From contig JAWQRO010000367.1 of the NCBI GenBank assembly GCA_033557835.1, positions 1 to 41,318 of the forward strand: a stretch of 41,318 nt of DNA, given 5' to 3'. The stretch's first letter is position 1, and every line of letters starts with the position of its first letter. Shown here one piece after another: positions 32,247 to 41,318 of this stretch. The translations under genes and the position numbers were made by a program. Source of the DNA: Helochares maculicollis (lineage: Eukaryota > Arthropoda > Insecta > Coleoptera > Hydrophilidae). The notes below the pieces were generated by a model. That model was given only the letters and a program-made list of their open reading frames with translations. It did no database searches and was not told the DNA's origin.

Positions 32247-33752
32247 TTAATTAGTTATTATTTTTACACAATGTTGTTCGCGTGCTTCTACTTCTCTTGA
32301 AGAGGGGATGTCTTTCCATTTATTGCGGTCTCCGCCTAACCTCAACCAGGTTGTTCCTGCAAGTCTTCTGATGTCTCGGTCCCATCTGTCTTTGGGACGT
32401 TTTCTGGGTCTCTTAATACTCCTGGGATACCATTCTATTATTCTTGTTGTCCATCTATTGTCTGTTCTTCTTGCTATGTGGCCAACCCATTGCCATTTCA
32501 GTGATTTGACTCTTTGGATTATGTCTGTTATTCTGGTCTTATCTCTAATCTAGGTGTTTCTTTTTCGATCTCCCTTTGTAATGTCCCACATTGATTTTTC
32601 CATTGATTTTTGGGTAGTGACTAACTTATTTGTAACGGTTTCGCAACCGTCAGTTAGGACTGGAAGGATACATTAGTCGAATGTTCTGCTCTTTAAGTGG
32701 AGGGGTATTTTGGACTTGAATACTATAGAGTTTGGTCCAAATGCTCTCCATGCAAGTTTAATTCTATAATTGATTTCTGGAAGTAGGGATCCTGATATAT
32801 TTATTAGTTGACCGAGATATATGTATTCGTTAACTGTTTCTAAGGCGGTACCCTCTATTATGATGGGTGTTTTATTTGTGAATTCGTTGAACATCACTTT
32901 CGGCTTAGAGAGATTCATCTTTAGACTTACTTTCCGACTGACCAAACCTAGTTTGTTTAGCATTATTTGGAGATTGGCGAGGTCATTTGCTATCAGGACT
33001 ATGTCATGGGCAAAGCAACGATTGTTGAGGCGTTCTCCGTTTATACACCATCCGTAGTTGTCCCAGTTAAATCTTCTGAACGCATGTTCTAGGGTGGCTG
33101 TGAATAGACTGGGAGATATTGAGTCTCCCTGTCTTACTTCTTTGCGTACAGACAATTCCCTAGTTTCTTTATGGAGTTTAACAGCCGCTTTAGCCTCTTT
33201 GTTGATGTTATGCAGTAATTGTATAATTGTTTTGTCTACACCTTGTTCTGCAGGGCATTTGTTATTGCTTGTGGCATTACCGAGTCGAATGCTTTCTCAA
33301 AGTTAATGAATGCTAATGACAGTGGTAATGTGTATTCTTTGGTTCTGCTGATCACTTCTTTGATTGTTTGTATGTGATCCATTGTGCTGAAACCCTTTCA
33401 GAATCCAGCTTGTTCCCCTCGTTGGGCAGAACTTAGTGTAGATTGAATCCGGTTGGTGATTATCTTTGTAAAAATTTTATATACTGCTGGTAGGAGACTT
33501 ATGGGGCGGTAATTTCCGATGTCTTCTTTGTTACCTTTCTTGTGGATTAGCATGATGGTAGCTTTGTACCAGTGGTCAGGGATTTTCGTTTCATTTAAGC
33601 ATTCGGTGTATAGTGTTGCCAGGTATTCCAGGGTTTTGGTGCCTGTTAGTTTTAGTAGTTCAGCAGTTTTGTCATTTCCTGCTGCTCCTAAAAACTGTTT
33701 TATGATGCTCTTTAGGGCCATTTGTACTTCAGAAAGTAAGACTGTTGGTGGA
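32247..33752 (-). pseudogene. Reverse transcriptase pseudogene (RTE-like)
   Basis: Reading downstream on the minus strand: AAGNDKTAELLKL, PDHWYKATIMLIHKKGNKED, IGNYRPISLLPAVYKIFTKI and QRGEQAGF (reverse transcriptase blocks 1-2). A TGA follows, then KGFSTMDHIQTIKEV and LAFINFEKAFDSV (the FxxAFD block with catalytic Asp). A one-base frameshift comes near 33255, then VRKEVRQGDSISPSLFT. The second catalytic box reads FAHDIVLIAN instead of FADD, so one metal-binding Asp is His. Next are INGERLNNR, VNEYIYLGQ and, after a stop at TFD, the C-terminal WVGHIARRTDNRWTT, EWYPR and DRWDRDI, ending at 32247. The upstream endonuclease half is absent. It is not functional. Confidence 0.88.
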
Positions 33753-33883
33753 CATATATGTTATATATATCCAGATTGGCGATAATAATCTCACTCAGAT
33801 AGACCCAATAAATGAGTTATGAAACTTCAAGTGTCTTGAGATAACAGTTATTATGCTAAGATAGAAAATGACTCCAAAATTTA

Positions 33884-34800
33884 CTAGGTGCGCAAGTTTA
33901 AAATGTCGTTTTTTTTATGAAAAATATGCTATTATTTAAGAACAATGGTAAGAAATATTTGATTCAAAGTATTGGCACTCGCTCTTTACACATTTGATCC
34001 ATCTCTCGGGCAATTTATGGATACCATTTTAAAAGAAACTTTCAACTTTCATTGAGCCATTTTTGTACATACTCGAAAGTCTTGAAGTGTTGGTCAGCCA
34101 ATGCATGTCCCATCGATAAGAAGTGATGATAATCAGAAGGCGCTAGGTCCGGTGAATACGGCGGGTGGCGTAGGAGTTCCCAACCAAGCGAAGAAATAGT
34201 TTCTTTGGCCATTTTGGCTGAATGTGCAGGAGCATTGTCATTCTGCAGAATGACTTTGCCATGTCTTTGAGTCTATTTTTCGATCAATGCGTAGTTAAAT
34301 TGATCTTTTGTTATCGGTAGTGGATTGTATTAACTCTTTCGTCGGGTTTGAGAAACTCGTAATATACCACTCCCTTCTGATTCCACCATACACACAGCAT
34401 TGTCTTCTTCCGAAAGTGACCCGGTCTTGTTCTCGATATTGATGGTTGTCCTGGCATTACCCACGATTTATTATATTTGCGATTCTCAAAATTTACCAAT
34501 TTTTCATCGCCAGTGACAACCCGATGTAAAAAACTCTTTCTTTTAAAAGGCGTAAGTACAGATTTTCGTCTTTCCATCAGTCGTTCGGTCTGTTTGTGTG
34601 GAACCAATTTTCTATTATCTTGAATCTTCATGATGGCTCTCCGGCGATCGGAAATGGCTTGCCGAGTGACATTCAGCTGCTCCGCCGCCATTTGTTGTGT
34701 TTGTGTCTTCGTCCAATAATGCTTGCAATTCATCGTCTTCATATGGGGAAATTATTCTTTATTCTAGTTCAGAGTATTGACTTACTAAGACTGATTTAAG
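33884..34800 (-). mobile_element. mauritiana-like mariner, one terminal repeat visible
   Basis: The 3' end begins ctaggtgcgcaagtttaaaa and continues tgtcg, preceded by TA (33882-33883). This resembles the mauritiana-type (Mos1-like) terminal repeat. Protein text also fits that subfamily. The 5' end cannot be located: protein similarity stops near 34770-34800, so the element is truncated or overrun there. Confidence 0.8.
33955..34770 (-). pseudogene. mauritiana-like mariner transposase fragment
   Basis: The N-terminal third of the protein is missing. Visible from the N side: EDDELQALLDED (in a shifted frame), QTQQMAAEQLNVTRQAISDR (helix-turn-helix), ERLMERRK, KRKSFLHRVVTGDEK with the first catalytic Asp, and KKTMLCVWWNQKGVVYYEFL. 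A stop follows at HYR. In another frame comes VILQNDNAPAHSAKM with the second Asp, then HPPYSPDLAPSDYHHF with the third, 35 residues later (DD34D). A further shift precedes the C-terminal GIHKLPERWIKCVKSECQ. The triad is kept but the frame is broken at least three times. Confidence 0.85.
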
Positions 34801-34863
34801 TATGTAATATAGCAACACGTGGCCTTGACTTTGTGTTCATGACAAAAACTGTAGTTTTCATTA

Positions 34864-35690
34864 CCCTAGTGAAAAATGTCGGACAATCCTTCAAATACAT
34901 TTAAGTCGTTACATACTGTTTTACTATCGAGTGTTAGCATTGGTTTAGAAACTTTAGCAATGGCGATTTTTATTTGTTTGATAGCGATCACCGTGGACGA
35001 CTTGCAGAATTTGATAATGATGTTTTAAACTAACCTAAATGAATCCCAAACTAAGTATTAAGGAAATAGGCAACACTCTCCAAGCTAATTGGTCGATAGC
35101 TGAAAGACACTTTCAAGAAAACTGGAAGATTTACAGACAAGGTGAGTGAACTGGAAGATTTACATACAGGATGAGTAGATTCTCTATTTGTCTGAAGTAA
35201 ATACAAAAAAAACGACGTACGATGTGCATGTCTATTTTGTAGACATCAAAGTGATCCATATTTAAGCAGGAATGTAACTGCTGATCAGAAGAGTGCCTTG
35301 TATAAAAACTAGCGCACCAGTCAATGGACAATAGAAAAGACATCGTGTAGCAGCACGAAAATGCCAAAATCTATGCAGTAAAAATAACATCAGAAAAACA
35401 AAGCTGTTGCATTGGGATGTAAAAACACCCTTCTTATACTCCTGGTATTCCACCATCAAACATTTATTCTGATCCATGGAATGTTCTCTGAGGAATAACA
35501 ATGTTAAAACCGTTTATGTGGGAGTTCACTTAGAATCCTATTTTTTGCGCAAACAACTGAACTTTAGTAGCAGTAGGTTGAAACAAAAAATACGGCAAAA
35601 GATCCTAGACTACGACAGAAAATTGAGTAAATATTAAGAACATATAAAATAAATGAATTTGCTCGTATTTCAGGGTAATGTTCTCGAGAT
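34864..35690 (+). mobile_element. Very old, internally deleted mariner, plus strand
   Basis: Protein relics on the plus strand occur in the correct order over about 660 bases, so this is a heavily decayed and internally deleted mariner. A possible left end at 34864 (ccctagtgaaaaatgtcgg) resembles mariner ends weakly. No right end was found. It lies immediately beside, and is oriented opposite to, the mauritiana-like element. Confidence 0.55.
34978..35637 (+). pseudogene. Decayed mariner transposase relic
   Basis: The first piece reads SDHRGRLAEFDNDVLN and then, in another frame, NPKLSIKEIGNTLQANWS and IAERHFQENWKIYRQGE. It corresponds to the second helix-turn-helix and linker of a mariner transposase. 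The middle with the first catalytic site is absent. From about 35330 the frame DNRKDIV-stop-QHENAK corresponds to the HDNA block (Glu where the second catalytic Asp is expected), followed by KHPSYTPGIPPSN (family: HPPYSPDLAPSD, with Asn at the third Asp). The C-terminal scrap is KILDYDRKLSKY-stop. All order and spacing cues agree, but each match is weak on its own. Confidence 0.6.
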
Positions 35691-36288
35691 AGTTTTAAAT
35701 TGAGAGAATCTCAAAGCACAGATGACTACTTAAAAGAACGGAAAACAAATCACGTAAGTAAAGCTATCCAGAGCAAAAATATGCCTATGAGGGATATTTT
35801 CTTTACAGTCAAATAAAACCTGTAAAGTTAAAAGCATATAAGGAACCTCAATTTATTAGCTCGCCTCTTTAGTATTTTGATAAGAATAGTTGCATGACTG
35901 TGGTGAGTGCTTTTCGCGCATACAAAATATCGATTTATTCAATTAGTTTCAAGGAATCAGTTTGAATTGAGGCAAAAAAAATGATAAATTCGGACAGGAA
36001 GTCATTAAATTTTGATAAATGTTGCTGTATATTAGCTAAGTTAGAAACATCATGCGCTGTTCGCGGAAATCGAATGAAATTTCCTGCACTTTACACTAGC
36101 GACCACTCACTAGAGCTTTTGACCACATATATCGTGTATCACAATAATTGCAGAATTCTATATTAAAAACTTTCATAAACATTAAGGTGATCTAAAACGT
36201 GTCTCACGGTAACATTCTTGTACTTATTATTTTAATCGTATTATTTTTCATGCTGTAATAACGAAAGCGCTCAAATTTTACATTCTAG

Positions 36289-36471
36289 TCTACCACTGAT
36301 CTACTGAAAGCAACAGGAACATGGAGTAATCCAAAGAAGTCACCTGTTTTACCAAATATAATTATTGCGACAAATGGCGAGTATAATATCTATTATGTCG
36401 ATGGAGCAAAGAAAAGGTTCCAGTTCTCATATGGCATTCTTGCAAAGAAACATGAAATAATAGCATTTTGA
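36289..36471 (+). CDS. Candidate terminal exon of an unknown gene
   Basis: An open frame of 60 codons plus stop begins directly after a plausible splice acceptor (tttacattctag, AG at 36287-36288); in this frame that acceptor contains a stop, so the frame opens just at the site. The peptide (TGTWSNPKKSP, NGEYNIYYVDGAKKRF, FSYGILAKKHEII, ending AF) has a balanced, globular-protein-like composition, unlike the low-complexity frames nearby. AT-rich sequence with ataacataaatata follows the stop. I cannot name a family. No upstream exon with a matching donor was found, and there is no transposon signature. Chance is a real alternative. Confidence 0.25.
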   Translation, partial: STTDLLKATGTWSNPKKSPVLPNIIIATNGEYNIYYVDGAKKRFQFSYGILAKKHEIIAF

Positions 36472-36983
36472 TAACATAAATATATAATATTTTAACTGAT
36501 GCATTGTCACGACTAGCTTCGTGCATTTCTGCAATATTAGGAATTAGCTAATTTAAATTAAATTTCAAATACTTCGCACGCTATCCCTCTCCACTGGTTC
36601 TAAATATAGCAGTTAAATAGAATCTAAAGTAATTAACACAAGCGTTTAGTTAGATGTATAAAGAATTAATTTTGAGTTATTTTCAGTTTTCGGCCAGAGC
36701 ATTAAACACGAGCGTAATAAAGTGTCGTCTCTGGTAAAGCTAAATTCGCTCCAGTCGGTCTTTTTGCCCTTATAGTTAATTTATACGCAGGTAGTTTATT
36801 TTGTGGTCTAAAGCACACTCAGACACACATTCGGACAAAAAACAAGGCAGCAGGAATAACAAGCAAACATGAAGGCGTGTGACAATCAGTTTTTAGTTAA
36901 AGAGTACCAGCGACAAATAGAAACCCAAGAGGATTCGTTAGTCCAATCTATTTCCGTCCAGTATGTCCGAAGCGCCTGTTAAA

Positions 36984-37373
36984 TTAGAATGCAGGGTCAG
37001 AGTTGTCCTCTCCCCTTATAAATCTGGGAATTAGCATGGGAAGCGACCGCTGATTGCCCGGAGCGCATACGACTCGTCCTGTACAGGATCCAACGGTCCA
37101 GTGACCTAGGGCTCCGCTCTGCCGTGACTTGGTCGTAATGTTTGTTGCAGAGGAAGGATGGCAGACGCACTGAGGGCACTCGCACGAAACTCGCAAAGTT
37201 GCGCGTGATAAGAAGCACCCCCGGGACGCAACACTAGTTTTTACTTTATCCAGTGGTCCTTTGCGTAGTATATATTCATTAGTAAATGGGCTATGGTCGG
37301 AATGTTTCTGCTTCCTGTTTTGCTTGACTGCCGCTGCCGGCCTTTTTTTATCGATCACTCCTCTCACATGCAC
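36984..37373 (-). other. GC-rich patch with a 129-codon open frame
   Basis: This patch is distinctly richer in G and C than its neighbourhood and holds an open frame on the minus strand (near its start: RGVIDKKRPAAAVKQNRKQK), plus an overlapping shorter one. No domain, signal peptide or membrane segment can be seen. GC-rich sequence has few chance stops, so the frame alone is weak evidence. It could be an exon or a CpG-like regulatory region. Confidence 0.2.
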
Positions 37374-37674
37374 TTAATCAGACCCCTTCAAGGGAAGTGG
37401 ATAGTTCTTAGTTTAGATTCTCAATTTCATTAGAGGTCGTATTTTTTCTTAGATCGCCAGCCCTAGAGTTTTATGATAAGAAAAAAATTGGTTTTTGCTA
37501 AAGCAACAGTGTATTAATCCATGTTAAGCCGGCGAGCCGAACTCTTCTCCTATTCTTTACGCTTGTTTTTCCAGGATTAATATATTATGCTTTATATATT
37601 GGAAAGACTCGATAAAGACTAAGAAACATTCAAGGGGCACGATATGATTTTGATCCTTTTTATTTAGTACTCTG

Positions 37675-37727
37675 CCTCTCTCAGTTTTCCCGTCTGTCTC
37701 CCCCATCTCTCTCCCTCTCCCTCTCCC

Positions 37728-37728
<1 letters not shown>
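37675..37728. repeat. Pyrimidine-rich (CTCTCC)n tract
   Basis: Imperfect ctctcc/ctccct tandem run directly upstream of the TA repeat. On the plus strand it is almost pure pyrimidine. Confidence 0.85.

Positions 37729-37730
<2 letters not shown>

Positions 37731-37780
<50 letters not shown>
37731..37780. repeat. (TG)n/(TA)n microsatellite
   Basis: A short tgtgtg lead passes into a perfect alternating TA run of about 40 bases. Confidence 0.95.
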
Positions 37781-37782
<2 letters not shown>

Positions 37783-39168
37783 ATCACATTACTGCTCAAA
37801 TCACTAAGGATAATGAAATTTCGTAGGTTTATTGCTTTTCTGTTATAGACAAACCTTAGCAACGGAATTGTTGAAATTCCAAATGTTAGTGTTAAGAACA
37901 GAAGTTCAGAGTTTTTATAAGCCGAAAACTGAAAGTGTCATATTCCTAAAAGCTAAACTTTGAGACTGCTCATTCAATTGTAGGACTCCTTCGATTGCCA
38001 GTGTTTCAAAATTTCACTACACAAAATGGTAAATATATTGTATTTTATAACAACACATATCTCAAAAGCCGTTAATGTTATCGATGAGAAAGCAATTTTG
38101 TATAATTTCTTTTAAAATTAAGCAAATGCATGCCAGACTATCCAGCTCATAAGAGTAATAAATGGGTTACCACCCAAAGCAAACTTGGTGCTACGTAATA
38201 AAAAGAAAAACAATGAAATTTATGTGTTATGATTTTATGGAAGTTTAATCCAGGTCACGTGAAAGCATGGTTCTAATAAAATACTTATTTAAAAAAACTT
38301 GCAACAAGAATTGTTTTTATTTATCTTCAAGTTATTGAATCACATGATACAACACCTTTTTATTATTAATCAATTCAAGGAGGTGAAAAGAAAGAGGGTT
38401 TTCATATCTTTAAAATTATAAAGTATTATTATTTGATCCGAGATGTCCTAACTGTATAGCAAAGTTATGTTTGTCAATTTTAAAACAACGTAATCTTCTA
38501 AATTTGTTTGGAGGTACTTTAAACAGATCATGGATTTAATCGGGCGTATCTTGTTTTTGCTAAGAAATGAAATATTAAAAGATGTCGAACATTTCCTGGG
38601 GTCTAAAGCAGAACTATGCATAATCTGCGGAAGCAATGCTTACATTTGGTACGCAAATTTTTTAGTGAATTGAAAATAAATGCTTTGCCACACAAGCCAT
38701 TCGTTCAGATGATCAGTATTTTATTGCAACCAAAAGCAACATTTAACAAAATCATGAAATTCAGTTTTTCTCAAATAGTCAAAAAGAAGTACTTTCAAAT
38801 GTTCATGGATAACGAGTCCATCACTTTTGTGACTCAGAACGACAATTGTTTTGAATGATGTGCTAAATTCGTCAAATTTCTATTCCTAGTAAATTTGTCA
38901 AAACAGATCGTTTTTATTTATAATTATACTGCGAAAACCTGGACATACATTATATTACAAAAACAGTTTACTCTGTAATTGTTGGGTATTTAATCTAACT
39001 ATGGTTGTAGCCCGTTAAGATTTCTTGCTCAAAGTGCAAACATAAAAGAACAATAAAAGTGATTTTTAAGGTCACTGTCTTAATACAATCTTACCTATAT
39101 CTAGAAAAGGAAAATTGGTAGATTCTAGCTTGCCTTTAACGCATTTTAAAAAATCTTCACGGCACATA

Positions 39169-40388
39169 CTAGGTTAGTTGAAAAGTTCGCGGAGCGAAGA
39201 CTTTAATTCGTTGATAGAGCTACATTTTCGACTGCATTCAAGGTCACATACTTCTAATGAACGCATCTGCAAATTCCAACTCGTTATGACTTGTCAGTGT
39301 GTTTTTTTGACGCTTTGCTGTTAGACGTGTCAACATTATTTAATTATGAAAAAAAATCGTGCGGTAGTAAAAGTTTTAGTGAAAAAGAGTTTGAAGGGGA
39401 CGGAAATTTATAGTGAAATGGTGAATGTGTTAGGGGATGCTTCTCCATCTAAAACAATGGTCTGTAAGTGGGCACTAGAATTAAAAAGTGGTTGCACAAG
39501 CCTAGAAGATGATCCTCGTTCAGGCCGTCCAAAAAGTGTGACCACTGAAGAAATGATTGATACCATTCTTGATATGGTTATGAATGGCAGAAAGTTAACC
39601 TTGAGAGAGATTTATGAGACCATGAATATCCCAACTGAGTGAGTACTTCATATTTTGAAAGATGTGCTAGGCCTCAGGAAGCTTTGTGCACGATGGGTGC
39701 CGCATTTCTTAAATTGTGATCAAAAACGACTTCGAGTGAATTTTTCTAAGGAACATATGGAGCTTTTTCTAAAAAATAAAGAAGATTTGATATGATCTCA
39801 AACTGCGACAACAAACCTCAGAGTGGACTGAGCCTGGTTGTTCAGCCCCAAAACAACCAAAATGGCCCAAATCATCCAAAAAGGTTATGGCATCTGTTTT
39901 CTGGGATGCAAAGGGCATTTTGTTGATCGAGTATCTTCAAGCCGGTAAAACCATAGTTGGAGAGTATTATTCAAATCAGTTGGATTAATTAAAAAATTAA
40001 AGAAAAGAGACCTGGCTTGAAGAAGAAAACATTCCTTTTCCATCAAGATAACGCGCCAACATACATATGTGTTCAAACAATGGCCAAATTGAACGATTTA
40101 CGGTATGAATTGACCGAACATCCGCCTTACTCTCCCGATCTAGCCTCTTCAGACTTCCATTTATTTCCAAATTTTAAAACATTTCTCCGTGGAAAACGTA
40201 TTTTCTCAAATGAAGAAGTTATAGCGACTGTGTAATTTTGATGAGCTTCCAGAAAACCATTTTAGCGATGGTATAACTGAATTGGAAAAAATGTATTTAA
40301 GCTTTGGGAGAATATACTGAAGACTAAATGTATTGTTTTAGTTTTGCCCTTTATTAGCCCCGCTTCGCGAACTTTTCAAATAACCTAG
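39169..40388 (+). mobile_element. irritans-like mariner element
   Basis: The ends read ctaggttagttgaaaagttc and, in reverse complement, ctaggttatttgaaaagttc, both continuing gcg-agcg. TA lies on both sides (39167-39168 and 40389-40390). Length is 1220 bases. The transposase is on the plus strand and resembles the irritans subfamily (the Himar1 group). Confidence 0.94.
39346..40327 (+). pseudogene. irritans-like mariner transposase, first catalytic motif deleted
   Basis: It starts at ATG 39346 (MKKNRAVVKVLVKK), about 175 bases inside the left end, as usual. The DNA-binding half is open to 39642 (KSGCTSLEDDPRSGRPKSV, MNGRKLTLREIYETMNIP), then a stop. The same frame continues VLHILKDVLGLRKLCARWVP and ELFLKNKEDLI. 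At about 39794 a deletion and frame change remove the segment that should hold the first catalytic Asp (VTMDETWIHHY-type). The protein resumes with SEWTEPGCSAPKQPK and KKVMASVFWDAKGILLIEYL, has a stop at QLD, then LFHQDNAPTYI (second Asp) and HPPYSPDLASSDFHLFPN (third Asp). It ends GEYTED-stop. Otherwise well preserved, but catalytically dead. Confidence 0.9.
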
Positions 40389-40390
40389 TA

Positions 40391-41318
40391 AAGCTTCCTT
40401 GTGTAGTTACTCTCAGAGAAGAAATGCTTTCTAGCGTCATTAACGAGGAATAGATAGATTCAAGATGTATTAATCTGTTGGAAATAGTGGCTTAAAGACA
40501 ATTAATATAAATTGTCGATTTAATTCAAGTGAAGGATTTGCTCAAAAAATGAAAGCCTAAAAGGTGGCAAAGAAGTTGGAGAATTATGCGCTTAGCAGAC
40601 TAGTGGAGCTGATATCTAAATAAACCGTTAAAATTATATCCTCATGTATGTTAAATAACACCCTCATGCTAAATTATTTAATAAATGATAAAGATATTAC
40701 AAAATTGATACTTCTCCGATGTGATATTGTGATATTTATGCCACAAGTTTATTTAGGCCACATTAAATCTGCCTTAGTAACAATTATCCTTTGCTAAACC
40801 AAACAACCTTACAAGATAATATAATATAGTATATTTATCTGGAAGCGACGGGGTAGAACCTACGCTGAAATTGTCTGCTCCCAGGATACCATACCATTCG
40901 CAACCTTTGTGTATGTATAATGTCGATTGTGTGTACATTTGCCCGATTAGATAGTAACCCTCGAGAACGTACGCTACAAGTTAACCTTTCATTAATAATG
41001 ATTTGTTGTGTTATTACGCAAGCTGTTACTGCAAGAAATGCAATGCAGCCTTGCAACAAAATTCCATCAGCTCATTTAAAACAGAATTTCTCATCACAAA
41101 TTGTATAGGAAATATACACTTTTATATTCCGAAGATGATACATTTGCAAGCACATGATCGTGCTTGTAGTTTGAAAATCTTGCTACTTTAGAGTTAACAG
41201 GGACTCAAATATAACTTAAGAGAATGGCAATGTTCTGCTATTTTGTACTATATAAAGAATGAAATCAACTAAACTAGATTGAGAATAAAATTCAGTAAGC
41301 TAGATTAAGAATAAAACT
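40391..41318. other. Non-coding right edge of the window
   Basis: AT-rich with a moderately GC-richer stretch at 40840-40980. Overlapping short open frames on both strands show no motif. No transposon end seen. Confidence 0.5.
41270..41318. repeat. Direct duplication at the window edge
   Basis: Two adjacent copies of a roughly 25-base unit, aaactagattgagaataaaa and aagctagattaagaataaaa, run to the end of the window. They may continue beyond it. Confidence 0.8.

Larger units (their letters stand above)
32182..33765 (-). mobile_element. 5'-truncated RTE-like non-LTR retrotransposon
   Basis: The minus strand carries the reverse transcriptase and C-terminal part of a non-LTR element and ends, about 45 bases after the stop codon, in a (TGA/ATG)n tail, as RTE-clade elements typically do. 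The 5' end is lost near 33765, before the reverse transcriptase core, which is the usual result of incomplete target-primed reverse transcription. No target-site duplication could be identified. RTE assignment rests on the protein text and the tail and is inference. Confidence 0.8.
35690..39166. other. Mostly non-coding stretch with a candidate exon and microsatellites
   Basis: Apart from the entries within it, this is AT-rich DNA. Open frames at 35981-36166 (61 codons) and 38616-38858 (80 codons, plus) start with ATG but match nothing I recognise and have no supporting context. Confidence 0.45.

Noticed and set aside
32308..32553. 81-codon plus-strand frame and other plus-strand frames at 32821-33785
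   Set aside because: They are antisense shadows of the minus-strand reverse transcriptase pseudogene.
38616..38858. 80-codon open frame, plus strand
   Set aside because: Starts with ATG but has no recognisable family, no repeat context and no regulatory signals that I can support.
1..41318. tRNA genes, CRISPR arrays, bacterial operons or ribosome binding sites
   Set aside because: None seen; the window is eukaryotic repeat-rich DNA and such calls would not be supported.

Overview
The window looks like repeat-rich, AT-rich nuclear DNA from an animal, most likely an insect or other arthropod. The evidence is a crowd of decayed mariner (DD34D) DNA transposons from several lineages, an RTE-like non-LTR retrotransposon fragment with a trinucleotide tail, and the absence of any bacterial gene organisation. 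No tRNA, rRNA, operon, CRISPR array or intact host gene could be supported. The species cannot be fixed from this sequence alone. Layout, left part: An AT microsatellite opens the window. Next is a large inverted repeat (about 336-2262 and 4868-6885, arms about 2 kb) around a 2.6 kb spacer that is partly GC-richer, with a third partial copy of one arm segment just outside the left arm. This resembles a foldback-type element with long terminal inverted repeats, but no transposase was recognised. Anonymous AT-rich DNA follows, then four mariner copies or remnants (8578-9787, 12125-13342, a C-terminal scrap at about 13395-13530, and 13741-15005). Layout, middle: From 15 to 19.8 kb nothing is recognisable. 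From 19.8 to 22.9 kb lies the most unusual structure of the window. It is an irregular array of long palindromic (hairpin) units of about 430 bp, each flanked by a 70-80 bp motif ending in an 8-bp-stem GC-rich hairpin, with roughly 200 bp spacers that contain a 45-50 bp subrepeat. A 260 bp insertion with an AAC-rich tail interrupts the array. A possible non-LTR endonuclease fossil and a solitary mariner terminal repeat sit near 23.2-23.7 kb. Layout, right part: A mariner (25679-28214) is split by a second, oppositely oriented mariner of another lineage (26479-27796). It is followed by a chimeric scrap joining two unrelated mariners (28218-28663). An RTE-like reverse transcriptase fragment (about 32182-33765, minus strand) is followed by a mauritiana-like mariner (minus) and by a very old plus-strand mariner. 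A candidate terminal exon (36289-36471), a GC-rich patch, a CT/TA microsatellite and an irritans-like mariner (39169-40388) complete the window. How the parts work together: they do not form a pathway. Every transposase read here is broken by stops, frameshifts, deletions or catalytic substitutions, so all copies look immobile today. Interest lies in the structural repeats, in the chimeric and nested insertions, and in two fairly complete transposases whose catalytic aspartate is replaced.
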